This document shows, one piece after another, positions 8,155 through 18,607 of a stretch of 32,487 nt of DNA (its first letter is position 1; every line of letters starts with the position of its first letter). The stretch spans positions 1 through 32,487 of the forward strand of contig CAMDBU010000060.1 of NCBI GenBank assembly GCA_945889495.1, written 5' to 3'. The position numbers and the translations under genes are program-made. Source of the DNA: Syntrophobacter sp. SbD2. GTDB taxonomy: Bacteria > Desulfobacterota > Binatia > UBA9968. Under the pieces are notes generated by a model. It was not told the origin of the DNA, did no database searches, and saw nothing but the letters and a program-made list of their open reading frames with translations.

Positions 8155-10215
8155 TCAATACCGATAAGACAATCCGGCAAACACATTCGTCCCCGGTGCC
8201 GGCACGCGGAACGATTCATTGAACGTGCCGCCGACGAGTATTCCCGAGGTTGAGTATTTTTGGTTGGTCAGGTTGTTGACTGTCACGTGAGCGGTCCATT
8301 GGCGCCATTGGTAAGCGACGCGGCTGTTGAGGACAAAGTAGTTAGCCAGTTGTTTCGATTGGTTGGGCTCGTCGCGGAACTGGAACTGCGAGCTGACGTA
8401 TTGTCCCAACAGCGAAACTGTCAGGCCGTCGACGGGCCGCAGATTGATGCCGACGCCGACCCGGTGGCGCGGCACAGCCGGCAGCTCATCGCCTTTTTGA
8501 ACCAACCGTAGCGGGTCGAAAAAGTTGAGGCCGGGAACGAAGAATTTATTCTCGAAGGTCGCCTTCGTGATCGTGTAATTGAGAAAGCCGTCGATCCAAC
8601 TATCGGGCCGGACCTTGAGCGAAATTTCCATACCACGCCGCAAAGTCCGTTTGATGTTTTCGTTGCGGCCGGTGAAAGGGTCGAGGGGGTCGGGCGCGAT
8701 AAACATAATCTCATCGCGCACCGGGGTGTAGAAAAGCGCTACCGAGGCGTCGAGCCAACTTTGCAGCCGAGCTTGCGCGCCGATTTCGTAATTGCGGCTT
8801 TTCATCGCTTTCAAGTCTGGGTTGGAGCCAAACAATCCTTGGGCAAATAGTTCGTCGACGGTGGGCATGCGCACGCCCTCCGAGTAACTGAACGACATGC
8901 TCAAATTCTTCATCGGGGTGTAGACCAGCCCGCCTTTAGGACTGACGCGGCTGTAAGTTTTGACGCCGCTGAGAGTCGGATCGATCTCGTCGGTGAAATT
9001 GAGTTTGTCCCAATCGTAACGCAGCCCAGCGCTGGCGACCAAAGAGTCGAACAGGTGAAAGCTATCGGTGATAAAGACGCCGGCGACATTTTCTTTCGTC
9101 CTACGGCGGTTTTGAAACGTGAAGTTAGGGAGAAATAGTCCGTCGTTGGCCGAGTCAAAGTTGTTGCGGCTATATTCTACTCCCAGGGTCAAGAGATTTT
9201 TCTTGCCGAGGATGACGCCGTCATGGCTCGCTTGCGCCGTCACGCCGCCGGAACGAGTGGCGGTGGCTAAAGTCGATTCGCTGCTCAACCCACGATTGAA
9301 TATCTCGATATCGTTGCGCCGGTAAAAGCTGTTGAGCGCCAGCGAAAAACCCATGGGCAGTTTCTGATTCAAATTGGCCGCGATCTGATGCAGGTTGGTT
9401 TTAGACTGATCGCCGGGGGTCAAATTGTCGTTACGGTCCACCCGCAGACGGCTTGCCGGCAGCGAACCGGCCTGGCTGATGCTATCGAGCACGCGCGTGT
9501 AAGCCAGGCTGGCGTCGGTGTTCTCGCCCAGGCGGTAGCCCAGTTTGGCGAGCAGGCGGGTGATCCCCGCGCCGGCGTGGCGCGAGTTGAACTCTTCGCG
9601 AAAGCCATTGGTCAGTTCCCTGGTGGCGCCGAAGTAGTAGTCGAAGTTGGCCAGCGGCAGCGGGCCGTCGGTGCTGAACGAATACTTCTGCCGGCCGAAA
9701 CTACCGCCACCGATATCGAAACCGAAATGGGGCCGGTCCCGGCGTCCGCGTTTGGTTGTAATGTTGATGACGCCGCCGAGCGCGTTGCGGCCAAACACCG
9801 TCGCCGTCCCCGGCAGGATTTCGATGCGCTCGACGTCGTCGATGGGAATGGAATCGAAATTGATCGTGTTGAAGTCCGGCTCGTTGATGCGCACGCCGTC
9901 GACGAACACGCTGGTCGCCGTCACCGGTTGGCCGTTGAAGCCGCGCAGATCGATGGTTTTCTGAAACTCGTTGCCGACCGCGTCATGGGCGACGATGCCG
10001 GTTTGATATTCCAAGACTTCCTGGATGTTGCGCGCGCCAAGATTTTTTATCTCCTCGGCGGTGACGACGATCACTTTGCCGGGAACCTGACTGGCCGGTT
10101 GCTCGACATCGCGCAAGCGCGTCGAGGTCACCACCACCGGCGGCAACGTATCTTGGGCGTGCGACAACGCTGGCGCGCCCAGCAAAAATAGTAAGACTAA
10201 ACCCCGTGCTTTCAT
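8155..10215 (-). CDS. btuB: TonB-dependent outer-membrane receptor (BtuB-like)
   Basis: A receptor of 686 residues from the ATG at 10215; the frame also has a TTG one codon earlier, but the GGAGG site spaced five bases away fits the ATG. Residues 1-20 are a signal peptide ending SHA. A TonB box LPPVVVTS follows directly (about 24-31), then the plug domain with LRGFNGQPVTATSVFVDGV and RIEILPGTATVFGRNALGG. The remainder is a beta-barrel with alternating strands and a C-terminal aromatic (AGLSYRY). TonB-dependent receptors carry vitamin B12, siderophores or sugars. Cobalamin is inferred from the riboswitch directly upstream and the btuFCD-cobQ genes downstream. The first gene of this operon. Confidence 0.92.
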   Translation of the reverse strand: MKARGLVLLFLLGAPALSHAQDTLPPVVVTSTRLRDVEQPASQVPGKVIVVTAEEIKNLGARNIQEVLEYQTGIVAHDAVGNEFQKTIDLRGFNGQPVTATSVFVDGVRINEPDFNTINFDSIPIDDVERIEILPGTATVFGRNALGGVINITTKRGRRDRPHFGFDIGGGSFGRQKYSFSTDGPLPLANFDYYFGATRELTNGFREEFNSRHAGAGITRLLAKLGYRLGENTDASLAYTRVLDSISQAGSLPASRLRVDRNDNLTPGDQSKTNLHQIAANLNQKLPMGFSLALNSFYRRNDIEIFNRGLSSESTLATATRSGGVTAQASHDGVILGKKNLLTLGVEYSRNNFDSANDGLFLPNFTFQNRRRTKENVAGVFITDSFHLFDSLVASAGLRYDWDKLNFTDEIDPTLSGVKTYSRVSPKGGLVYTPMKNLSMSFSYSEGVRMPTVDELFAQGLFGSNPDLKAMKSRNYEIGAQARLQSWLDASVALFYTPVRDEIMFIAPDPLDPFTGRNENIKRTLRRGMEISLKVRPDSWIDGFLNYTITKATFENKFFVPGLNFFDPLRLVQKGDELPAVPRHRVGVGINLRPVDGLTVSLLGQYVSSQFQFRDEPNQSKQLANYFVLNSRVAYQWRQWTAHVTVNNLTNQKYSTSGILVGGTFNESFRVPAPGTNVFAGLSYRY

Positions 10216-10280
10216 CAAACCCTCCTTCTCCCGCGAAAGGGGAACGTTGTGGCGGAGCGGACAGGTCTCCTGGCTTGAGC

Positions 10281-10357
10281 TTTAAGGCCGTGGTCGTGCT
10301 CGTTTCTCGTGCTCGGAAATCCCTTCCAACGAACACGATCGCGAACCACGATCACGA
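10281..10357 (-). repeat. CGTG(N)TCG word-repeat hairpin inserted in the btuB riboswitch
   Basis: A 77-nt insertion relative to the tonB riboswitch. It consists of near-repeats such as cgtggtcgtgctcg, tctcgtgctcgg, cgaacacgatcgcg and accacgatcacg. The left and right halves are imperfectly complementary (outer cgtggt with accacg, inner ggaaat with cccttcc-like pairing), so it can form one long stem that leaves the flanking riboswitch helices together. Confidence 0.6.
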
Positions 10358-10385
10358 TTTTACCTACTCACCGCGCCTTCCCACC

Positions 10386-10454
10386 CGCCGATTTTGGATT
10401 TTAGATTTTCGATTTTGGATTAAAGCCAAATTCGTCGATCCGAAATGCAAAACT
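10386..10454 (-). repeat. GATTTT word-repeat inserted in the btuB riboswitch
   Basis: An AT-rich insertion of about 69 nt between the GTCACTG and GGGAAGGC boxes. On the plus strand it reads as serial variants of gattttgg, gattttag, gattttc and gattttggatt, followed by a less repetitive part ending gcaaaact. Its base composition contrasts sharply with the GC-rich surroundings. The sister riboswitch has only a few bases at this position. Confidence 0.65.
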
Positions 10455-10516
10455 GGCTTGAGCAGTGACTTTGTTGCAGCTTTCGTAGCTCTTACAGTTG
10501 CGGGGCAGCAGAGGAG

Positions 10517-10593
10517 TCCCCGGAAAGTATGAAGGATGAAATAGGAAGGATGAATTATTCATCCCTCCGCCTTTTGCCTTCCGCCTTTCCGCG
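10517..10593 (-). repeat. GGATGAA / GGCGGAA word-repeat inserted in the btuB riboswitch
   Basis: A 77-nt insertion between the two strands of the stem AGAGG...CCTCT. It contains two word types: gaaggatgaaataggaaggatgaa with a palindrome ggatgaattattcatcc, and the pyrimidine words ccgccttttgccttccgcctttcc. The palindrome has eight-base arms around one base. The insertion replaces what is normally a seven-base conserved loop. Confidence 0.65.
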
Positions 10594-10653
10594 TCACCTC
10601 TTTCCCTTAGTGCGCTCTGCGGTTGATAAGACTGACTCGATGCCTCCTTAGGT

Positions 10654-11370
10654 TCAGCGGTTATTGTTCGACAGCTGGAACTCGATCGGTACTTTGACCC
10701 AGGTTTCGATGGGCCGGCCATCGGCGTGGGCCGGCACGAAGCGCCACTTCTTGAGCGCTTCGCTGGCGGCCTGGTCGAGCATACCGTGGCCGGAGCTGCT
10801 GTTGACCTCGACGGCTTTGGCTCTGCCCTCGGCGTCGACTAGCACGCGCAACAACACCCGGCCTTCTCTACCGGCGCGCCGGGCGCTGTCGGGGTAATGG
10901 GGTTGCGGCGTGTCGCGATAGCGGGCTTGAGTGACTATCGCTCCGCCCTGCCCCGTTCCAGTGCCATCGCCATTGCCGGAACCCGTACCCGCTCGTAGCG
11001 CGGTTGCATGATTTCTCGCCGCTTCGACGCCAGGTGACAAAATATCAGCGTGGTTATTTGACGGGCTTGCCACCGCCACACCGACGATGGACGTGACGAT
11101 CTTGTCGCTGGCAACTGACGGAGCTTCGGTTACGGGAGTTGGCGCGGCGACGGGTGTCGGATTGGGCGCGGCGGCAGCGGTGCGCTTAATCGTAGTCGCC
11201 TTGGCGGTTTTTGTTGCGCCGGCGTTACCACCCGGCTCGTTGGCAGACTCAAGCGGCAGGATCGCCACCACGATGGCGCGCTCCGGCGCCGACACGTTGA
11301 ACGCGACGTGAATCAGCAACGCCGCCCCATGGACGGCAAAGGATAAGAAAAAAAATAGTGCCAGCTTCAT
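10654..11370 (-). CDS. tonB: Energy transducer TonB
   Basis: A 238-residue TonB-family protein. Residues 3-24 form the inner-membrane anchor (LALFFFLSFAVHGAALL). A low-complexity Ala/Thr/Pro and Gly-rich spacer follows (about 45-145, including GTGSGNGDGTGTGQGG) that would cross the periplasm. The TonB_C domain occupies the last 85 residues or so: YPDSARRAGREGRVLLRVLV, VNSSSGHGMLDQAASEALKK and WRFVPA. It should carry proton-motive energy to the BtuB-like receptor. ExbB and ExbD are not in the window. It has its own cobalamin riboswitch upstream, so its expression is tied to corrinoid need, which suggests a dedicated transducer rather than the general one. Confidence 0.9.
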   Translation of the reverse strand: MKLALFFFLSFAVHGAALLIHVAFNVSAPERAIVVAILPLESANEPGGNAGATKTAKATTIKRTAAAAPNPTPVAAPTPVTEAPSVASDKIVTSIVGVAVASPSNNHADILSPGVEAARNHATALRAGTGSGNGDGTGTGQGGAIVTQARYRDTPQPHYPDSARRAGREGRVLLRVLVDAEGRAKAVEVNSSSGHGMLDQAASEALKKWRFVPAHADGRPIETWVKVPIEFQLSNNNR

Positions 11371-11451
11371 CCGAGCTCACTACTGGCCTCTGAGGGTTTT
11401 AGGAAAAGTTATGCAACCTTTCTCTCTTCTCCGGAGAGGCTGGTGTAATCA

Positions 11452-11596
11452 CCCTAGGTAGGTTTCCTGGCTCAGGCTTGATTCTACTCGCCGCGCCTTC
11501 CCATTCCCTTGAACAGTGGCTGAGTTGCGGCTTTCGTGGCCTTTACAGTGGCGGGACCGCGCCGGAATTGCACCGGACTTCCCTGAGAACCTAGGG
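11452..11596 (-). promoter_or_regulatory. Cobalamin riboswitch upstream of tonB
   Basis: A compact 145-nt element on the minus strand. The closing helix is a perfect eight-base pairing of 11589-11596 (ccctaggt on the minus strand) with 11452-11459. Boxes in order are GGGAAGTCCGGTGCAATTCC, GCGGTCCCGCCACTGTAA, GCCACGAAAGCC, GCCACTG, GGGAAGGCGCGG, GAGTAG and GAGCCAGGAAACCT. About 80 nt separate it from the tonB ATG and contain complementary words (GCCTCT and AGAGGC) that could form an expression platform. It should lower tonB expression when adenosylcobalamin is abundant. Confidence 0.93.
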
Positions 11597-11618
11597 CTGT
11601 GACTAAATGTAGGCGGAA

Positions 11619-11645
11619 ACTATAATGCGTGTGCGCGGCTGTCAA
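11619..11645 (-). promoter_or_regulatory. Candidate sigma-70 promoter for tonB riboswitch transcript
   Basis: On the minus strand TTGACA (11645-11640) is followed after 15 bases by TATAGT (11624-11619). The predicted start near 11612 lies about 15 bases ahead of the riboswitch closing helix, which is the right place. The spacer is shorter than the usual 16-18. Confidence 0.45.
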
Positions 11646-11650
11646 GCCGG

Positions 11651-12526
11651 TTAGAGGATCAACCAAAAGACGATGGGAATGGTGAGCACGGAAATAAACG
11701 TGCTGATGACCACGATGGACGCGGCGAGGGCAGGATCTTGGCGGTACTTTTCGGTCAAGATGAAATTGATTACGGCGGCGGGCAGCGCGCCGTAGAGCAG
11801 CAGCACTTGGCGGTTGACGCCGGTGGCGCCGATGGCCAAGACCGCGAGGTTGGCGGCGGCGAAGCCACCGAAGATGCGCACCAAGGCGCCGCCCAGCGCG
11901 TGGCCCCATTGCAGCGATTCGACTTCGTGCAGACGGTAACCCAAGCTGATTAGCATGATCGGGATGCTCGCCTGCCCCATCATCGATACCGGCTGGAGCA
12001 GGAGCTCGGGAATTTTCACCTGGGCGAGATTGACGATCAGTCCGGCGACGGCGGCGTAGATCAGCGGCAGACGAAAACTTTCGCGCCAGTTGCCGCGGCC
12101 GTTCAAGATGTAAATGCCCAGCGAATATTGCAGGAACGTGATGATCACGAACATCAGCGTGGCGCGCTGCAGGCCGGCCGGGCCGAAGGCGAAGAACGCC
12201 AGCGGGATGCCCATGTTGCCAGCGTTCATAAACAGCGCCGGCAGGGCGAAGCCGCGCGAGTGAAACCCCGACAGCGCGAAGTAGGCGCGGATCAACAGAC
12301 CGACGCCGGCGAAGATGATCACCACGCCCGCGCTCAGGACGAAAATATCGCCGGCTTGGATCGGCTTGCTGGCCAGCGAGCTGAAGACTAGCGAGGGCGT
12401 GCCCAGGTAAACAACGATCTCAGTCACCGACGCCAGGCTGATTTTTTTCCACTGGGCGAAAATAAATCCGGCGCCGATTAGTAGGAACACCGGAATCACT
12501 GGTGACAGCGGTTTGAAAATTTCCAT
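11651..12526 (-). CDS. AEC-family (auxin efflux carrier-like) membrane transporter
   Basis: A 291-residue membrane protein with about ten hydrophobic segments arranged as two five-helix halves. It shows family features: IPVFLLIGAGFIFAQWKK near the N-terminus, the Asn-containing FMNAGNMGIPLAFFAFG in the middle, and ASIPIMLISLGYRL at the start of the second half, plus VSTFISVLTIPIVFW at the end. AEC proteins export or import carboxylates and other small organic anions; the substrate is not predictable. It begins 21 bases after the CobS-like reading frame ends, so the two may be co-transcribed. No clear Shine-Dalgarno sequence precedes the ATG. Confidence 0.85.
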   Translation of the reverse strand: MEIFKPLSPVIPVFLLIGAGFIFAQWKKISLASVTEIVVYLGTPSLVFSSLASKPIQAGDIFVLSAGVVIIFAGVGLLIRAYFALSGFHSRGFALPALFMNAGNMGIPLAFFAFGPAGLQRATLMFVIITFLQYSLGIYILNGRGNWRESFRLPLIYAAVAGLIVNLAQVKIPELLLQPVSMMGQASIPIMLISLGYRLHEVESLQWGHALGGALVRIFGGFAAANLAVLAIGATGVNRQVLLLYGALPAAVINFILTEKYRQDPALAASIVVISTFISVLTIPIVFWLIL

Positions 12527-12547
12527 GATTAAAATAGCCGCGGTTTG

Positions 12548-13239
12548 TTACAGAATGGTGATCAAAGCCAGCGCCAGCGCTTCGCCGACATCGGTGACCG
12601 CGCCCAAATTATGGACGGTGAGGATGGCATGGCGGCGATGGAGCAATGCGCGGCTGGCTAGTGCCAGGAGCGACAAGGCCAGGCCGATCCACAAAGCTTC
12701 GCGGCCGAGCAAGTAAGTGGTATTGCCAAGGTCGCCAAGGTCGTAAGCACCAAGTGCCAGAGTTTGGTATTAGCGGCGATGGCGCGCATGGTCGCGTCGC
12801 AACGGTCATGGTAGCCGTACAACAACACCACTAGAGCCCAACGGGCGAGCGCCGGCGCGGCGGTGAGATTGGCGGCGACTTTGTCGTCCATGGTGTTGAT
12901 GGCGTGAATCTTTAACAAAGTCACGATCAGCACTGCGGCGAAACCATAAATCTCTCCGCCATGTTCGCGCTGCGGCAGGGTGTCGAAAGTAATCTTGGTG
13001 CCGGCCATCGGCATGGCGGCAGTGGCCACGATCAACAGCGCGACAATCAGAACGCTGAGAATTTCCGTGGCGACCTGCAACGCAAGTAGATAATTGATCG
13101 CGGCCAGAATGACGCCGATCACTAGGCCGACCACGGGAAACCACAGCGGGGCGTTGCTAAAGCCCGCTGGGTCGTCGGCGGACTCTCGCCAACGGCCCAA
13201 AATCGTTAGGTATTTGAATGCGGTGACGAGGCTTTGCAC
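12548..13239 (-). pseudogene. CobS-like protein gene, frameshifted and lacking acidic motifs
   Basis: The N-terminal reading frame (GTG at 13239) has the CobS-like pattern LVTAFKYLTILGRW, WFPVVGLVIGVILAA and HGGEIYGFAAVLIVTLLKI. It leaves frame near 12735-12775 and stops at 12658. Homology continues in another frame as LLGREALWIGLALSLL and LGAVTDVGEALALALI, ending at 12548. CobS joins alpha-ribazole to adenosylcobinamide-GDP in the membrane. Here the family motif HLDGLADT is replaced by PMAGTKIT and the late GGxTGD by AILTVH, so the metal-binding aspartates are gone. I infer a decayed or repurposed paralogue; one base error in assembly could explain the frame change but not the missing motifs. 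Confidence 0.55.
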
Positions 13240-13467
13240 GGCCTCTGTTGTGGCCTAGTGGAGCGCGCTAGTCAACCGCGTCGAGGAGCTAAAACTGACC
13301 AACTTGTCGGAAATTGACAGGAGCCTAAAAAATTCAAAAAACCACTTGAAAATTCAAGGCCTTATAGCTCTTGCTGTGCTTTACTTTCGAACTCCATTCC
13401 GATACTATTTCTATCAGCGGAAACTCTGTCTAACTCCAGAACTTTTCTAGCAAATTTTAAATTTTAG

Positions 13468-15921
<2,454 letters not shown>

Positions 15922-15989
15922 CGCGCGCTTGGCAGCGTTCTACGCCGGGCACCGACAAACCATCAGGCAGTTAAGTTAGCGAGCGATTC

Positions 15990-18449
15990 ATGGAAGCTAC
16001 AATCAAGCCGCAAAAAGTTCCGGTCTACATCGAAGAAGAGATGCGCGAGTCGTTCATGGCCTACGCCATGAGCGTGATCATTAGCCGCGCCCTGCCGGAC
16101 GTGCGCGACGGCTTGAAGCCGGTGCACCGGCGCGCGCTCTACGCCATGTACGACGCCAGCAATACGTCGGACAAGCCGTATAAAAAATCCGCCCGTCTGG
16201 TCGGCGATATCATGGGTAAGTACCATCCCCATGGCGACACGGCGATCTACGATACGGTCGTGCGCATGGCCCAGGACTTCAACCTGCGTTACCCGCTGGT
16301 CGACGGTCAGGGCAATTTCGGCTCCATCGACGGCGACAATCCGGCGGCCATGCGTTACACCGAAATCCGCATGACCCTGTTGGCCGAGGAAATGCTCGCC
16401 GACATCGAAAAAGAGACCGTCGACTTCGTCCCCAACTACGACGATTCGCTCAAAGAGCCGTCGGTGCTGCCATCGCGGATTCCCAATTTACTGATTAATG
16501 GCTCGGCCGGCATTGCCGTCGGCATGGCGACCAATATACCGCCGCATAACCTGAGCGAAGTGATCGACGCCTTGGTGGCGTTGGTGGACAATCCCGATAT
16601 GACGGTCAAGCAGTTGATGCGCCATATTCCCGGCCCGGATTTTCCCACCGGCGGTTTCATCCATGGCCGCGAGCCGATCATCCGCGCCTACCATGAAGGC
16701 AAGGGCATCATTCAGATGCGCGGCAAGGCGTTCACCGAGACCGTCAAGCGTACCGGCAAAGAGCAGATCATCATCCGGGAAATCCCCTATCAGGTAAACA
16801 AAAAGCGCTTGATCGAACAGATCGCCCAACTGGTCAACGAGAAAAAGATCGACGGCATCAGCGATCTGCGCGACGAGTCGGACCGCGAAGGCATGCGCAT
16901 CGTCATCGAGCTCAAACGCGACGCGGTGGCTGAGATCATCATCAACCAGCTGCACAAGCATACCCAACTGCAAGACTCCTTCGGCATGAACATGCTCGCC
17001 ATCGTCGATGGCAAACCCAAGCTCTTGACGCTCAGAGAAATGCTCAAGTGCTTCCTCGATCACCGCAAGGAAGTGGTGACCCGGCGCACCGCCCACGATC
17101 TGCGCAAGGCCGAGGAACGGCTGCATATCTTGGAAGGCTTCCGCATCGCACTCGATAATCTTGACGCGGTGATCGCGCTGATCCGTGCCTCCGCCGACGG
17201 CAAGGAAGCCAAAGACGGCTTGATGAGTCAGTTCGCACTGAGCGAATTGCAGGCCCAGGCGATCCTCGATCTGCGCTTGCAGCGCTTGACTGGCTTGGAA
17301 CGCGACAAGATCATGGAGGAGCACCGCGAGGTGGTCGCGCTGATCGCCAAGCTGCGCGCCATTCTCGCCGACGAAAAGGAAATTTATAAGATTATCGTCG
17401 GCGAGCTCAAAGAGATCAAGAAACAATATGGCGACGAGCGGCGCACCCAGATCGTCGATCATTCCGACGATATCTCCATCGAGGACATGATCGTCGACGA
17501 AGACATGGCGGTGACGATCTCCCATGAGGGCTATATCAAGCGGAATCCGGTGACGCTCTACCGGGCGCAGCGGCGCGGCGGCAAGGGCAAGATCGGCACG
17601 ACGACCAAGGAAGAAGATTTTGTCGAGTCCTTGTTCATCGCCTCGATGCACTCCTATATTCTTTTCTTCACCACCGTCGGCAAAGTCTATTGGATCAAGG
17701 TCCATGAACTGCCTCAAGCGAGCCGGGCGGCGCGCGGCAAGCCGATCGTCAATCTGTTGAATCTAGAGCCCGGCGAAAAGGTCTCGGCGTTCCTGTCGGT
17801 GCGCGAGTTCCAGGAAGGGCGCTTCATTATATTCGCCACCAAGAACGGTCTGGTCAAAAAGACCGAACTGATGCTCTACGCCCATCCACGACCGAGCGGC
17901 ATTCGCGCCATCGGCCTGGAGGATCACGACGAAGTCATCGGCGTGCGTTTGACCGACGGCCAGCAGGAGCTGATCCTGTCCACCGCCGAGGGGCAATCGA
18001 TTCGCTTCAAGGAAGAGCAGGTGCGGCCCACTGGCCGCGGTACTTTTGGCGTGGTCGGCATGCGTTTGGATGAAGGCGATCATATCGTCAGCATGGAGAT
18101 CCTCACCCGCGGCTTCGCGGTGTTAACCGTATCCGAGGGCGGCTATGGTAAGCGCACCGAGATGGACGAATACCGGCTGCAGTCGCGCGGCGGCAAGGGC
18201 ATCATCACGATGAAGACCAGCGACCGCACCGGCCGGGTCATCGGTGTCCAGCAAGTGACCGAAGAAGACCAGCTCATGTTGGTCACCAACATCGGCAAAA
18301 TCATCCGTCTGCGCATCAAGGACATCCGCATCATCGGCCGCAACACCCAGGGCGTGCGTTTGATCGAACTGGAAGAAGGCGAGCGGCTGGTGTCATTGGC
18401 GCGGGTGGCGGAAAAAGAAGAAGAGGACGACGGCGCCGGCGACGCGTAG
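15990..18449 (+). CDS. gyrA: DNA gyrase subunit A
   Basis: An 819-residue gyrase A; with GyrB it introduces negative supercoils. The winged-helix region contains [20 protein letters not shown]; Thr84 stands where E. coli has Ser83, and Asp88 is kept. Catalytic Tyr123 is in AMRYTEIRM. The coiled-coil gate and the C-terminal beta-pinwheel follow, with GyrA box QRRGGKG, which marks a true gyrase rather than topoisomerase IV. The tail is acidic ([12 protein letters not shown]), as in E. coli where it tunes supercoiling. Threonine at the quinolone-contact position is natural in several lineages and is not by itself evidence of resistance. Confidence 0.97.
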   Translation: MEATIKPQKVPVYIEEEMRESFMAYAMSVIISRALPDVRDGLKPVHRRALYAMYDASNTSDKPYKKSARLVGDIMGKYHPHGDTAIYDTVVRMAQDFNLRYPLVDGQGNFGSIDGDNPAAMRYTEIRMTLLAEEMLADIEKETVDFVPNYDDSLKEPSVLPSRIPNLLINGSAGIAVGMATNIPPHNLSEVIDALVALVDNPDMTVKQLMRHIPGPDFPTGGFIHGREPIIRAYHEGKGIIQMRGKAFTETVKRTGKEQIIIREIPYQVNKKRLIEQIAQLVNEKKIDGISDLRDESDREGMRIVIELKRDAVAEIIINQLHKHTQLQDSFGMNMLAIVDGKPKLLTLREMLKCFLDHRKEVVTRRTAHDLRKAEERLHILEGFRIALDNLDAVIALIRASADGKEAKDGLMSQFALSELQAQAILDLRLQRLTGLERDKIMEEHREVVALIAKLRAILADEKEIYKIIVGELKEIKKQYGDERRTQIVDHSDDISIEDMIVDEDMAVTISHEGYIKRNPVTLYRAQRRGGKGKIGTTTKEEDFVESLFIASMHSYILFFTTVGKVYWIKVHELPQASRAARGKPIVNLLNLEPGEKVSAFLSVREFQEGRFIIFATKNGLVKKTELMLYAHPRPSGIRAIGLEDHDEVIGVRLTDGQQELILSTAEGQSIRFKEEQVRPTGRGTFGVVGMRLDEGDHIVSMEILTRGFAVLTVSEGGYGKRTEMDEYRLQSRGGKGIITMKTSDRTGRVIGVQQVTEEDQLMLVTNIGKIIRLRIKDIRIIGRNTQGVRLIELEEGERLVSLARVAEKEEEDDGAGDA

Positions 18450-18469
18450 GTCGGAATCGGAGATTTGGC

Positions 18470-18541
18470 CGCAAAGAACGCAAAGGGCTCAAAATAAATT
18501 CACAGCGGTGGTCCGATGTAGGGGCGTATCGTCATACGCCC
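18470..18541 (+). repeat. Intergenic repeats: CGCAAAG words and an 8-bp-arm hairpin
   Basis: The gap between gyrA and gpsA contains cgcaaagaacgcaaag (18470-18485), related to words at 31395 and 23236. Further on lies a perfect hairpin: gggcgtat (18522-18529), loop cgtc, atacgccc (18534-18541). No T-run follows the hairpin, so a factor-independent terminator is not well supported; it looks like a palindromic repeat unit. Confidence 0.6.
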
Positions 18542-18607
18542 TTGGGCGGTGGGTGGCGGTTCCAGATCCGATTTCGGAGCACAATTTTTTCTTTTTGCAG
18601 ATCGACC

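Larger units (their letters stand above)
10252..10620 (-). promoter_or_regulatory. Cobalamin riboswitch, expanded (369 nt) upstream of btuB
   Basis: Read on the minus strand, the conserved B12-riboswitch boxes occur in order: GGGAAAGAGGTGA, CTGCCCCGCAACTGTAAG, GCTACGAAAGC, GTCACTG, GGGAAGGCGCGG, GAGTAG and GCCAGGAGACCTG. A closing helix joins 10613-10620 with 10252-10259 (seven of eight pairs). The btuB start is about 40 bases downstream and its ribosome binding site lies in the stretch that could be sequestered. Three insertions, at about 10517-10593, 10386-10454 and 10281-10357, explain why it is 224 nt longer than the sister element at 11452-11596. The first insertion lies in the loop that normally reads TGnAAnT and makes the kissing contact in known structures, so ligand response may be altered. 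Confidence 0.85.

Noticed and set aside
10281-10597. CRISPR-like array
   Set aside because: The units are 6-9 bases, imperfect and without regular spacers; they are word repeats inside a riboswitch, and no cas gene is present.
16230-16260. Quinolone-resistance mutation in GyrA (Thr84)
   Set aside because: Threonine at this site is the natural residue in several lineages; sequence alone cannot show acquired resistance.
16488-17717. 409-codon minus-strand open frame antisense to gyrA
   Set aside because: It is the complement of a strongly conserved gene in GC-rich DNA, has no family motif and no start signal. The same applies to long antisense frames at 25332-26609 (proS/pyrF) and 29134-30138 (amidohydrolase).
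18522-18541. Factor-independent terminator after gyrA
   Set aside because: The hairpin is perfect but no T-run follows, and it lies about 70 bases past the stop beside a repeat; listed as a palindromic repeat instead.
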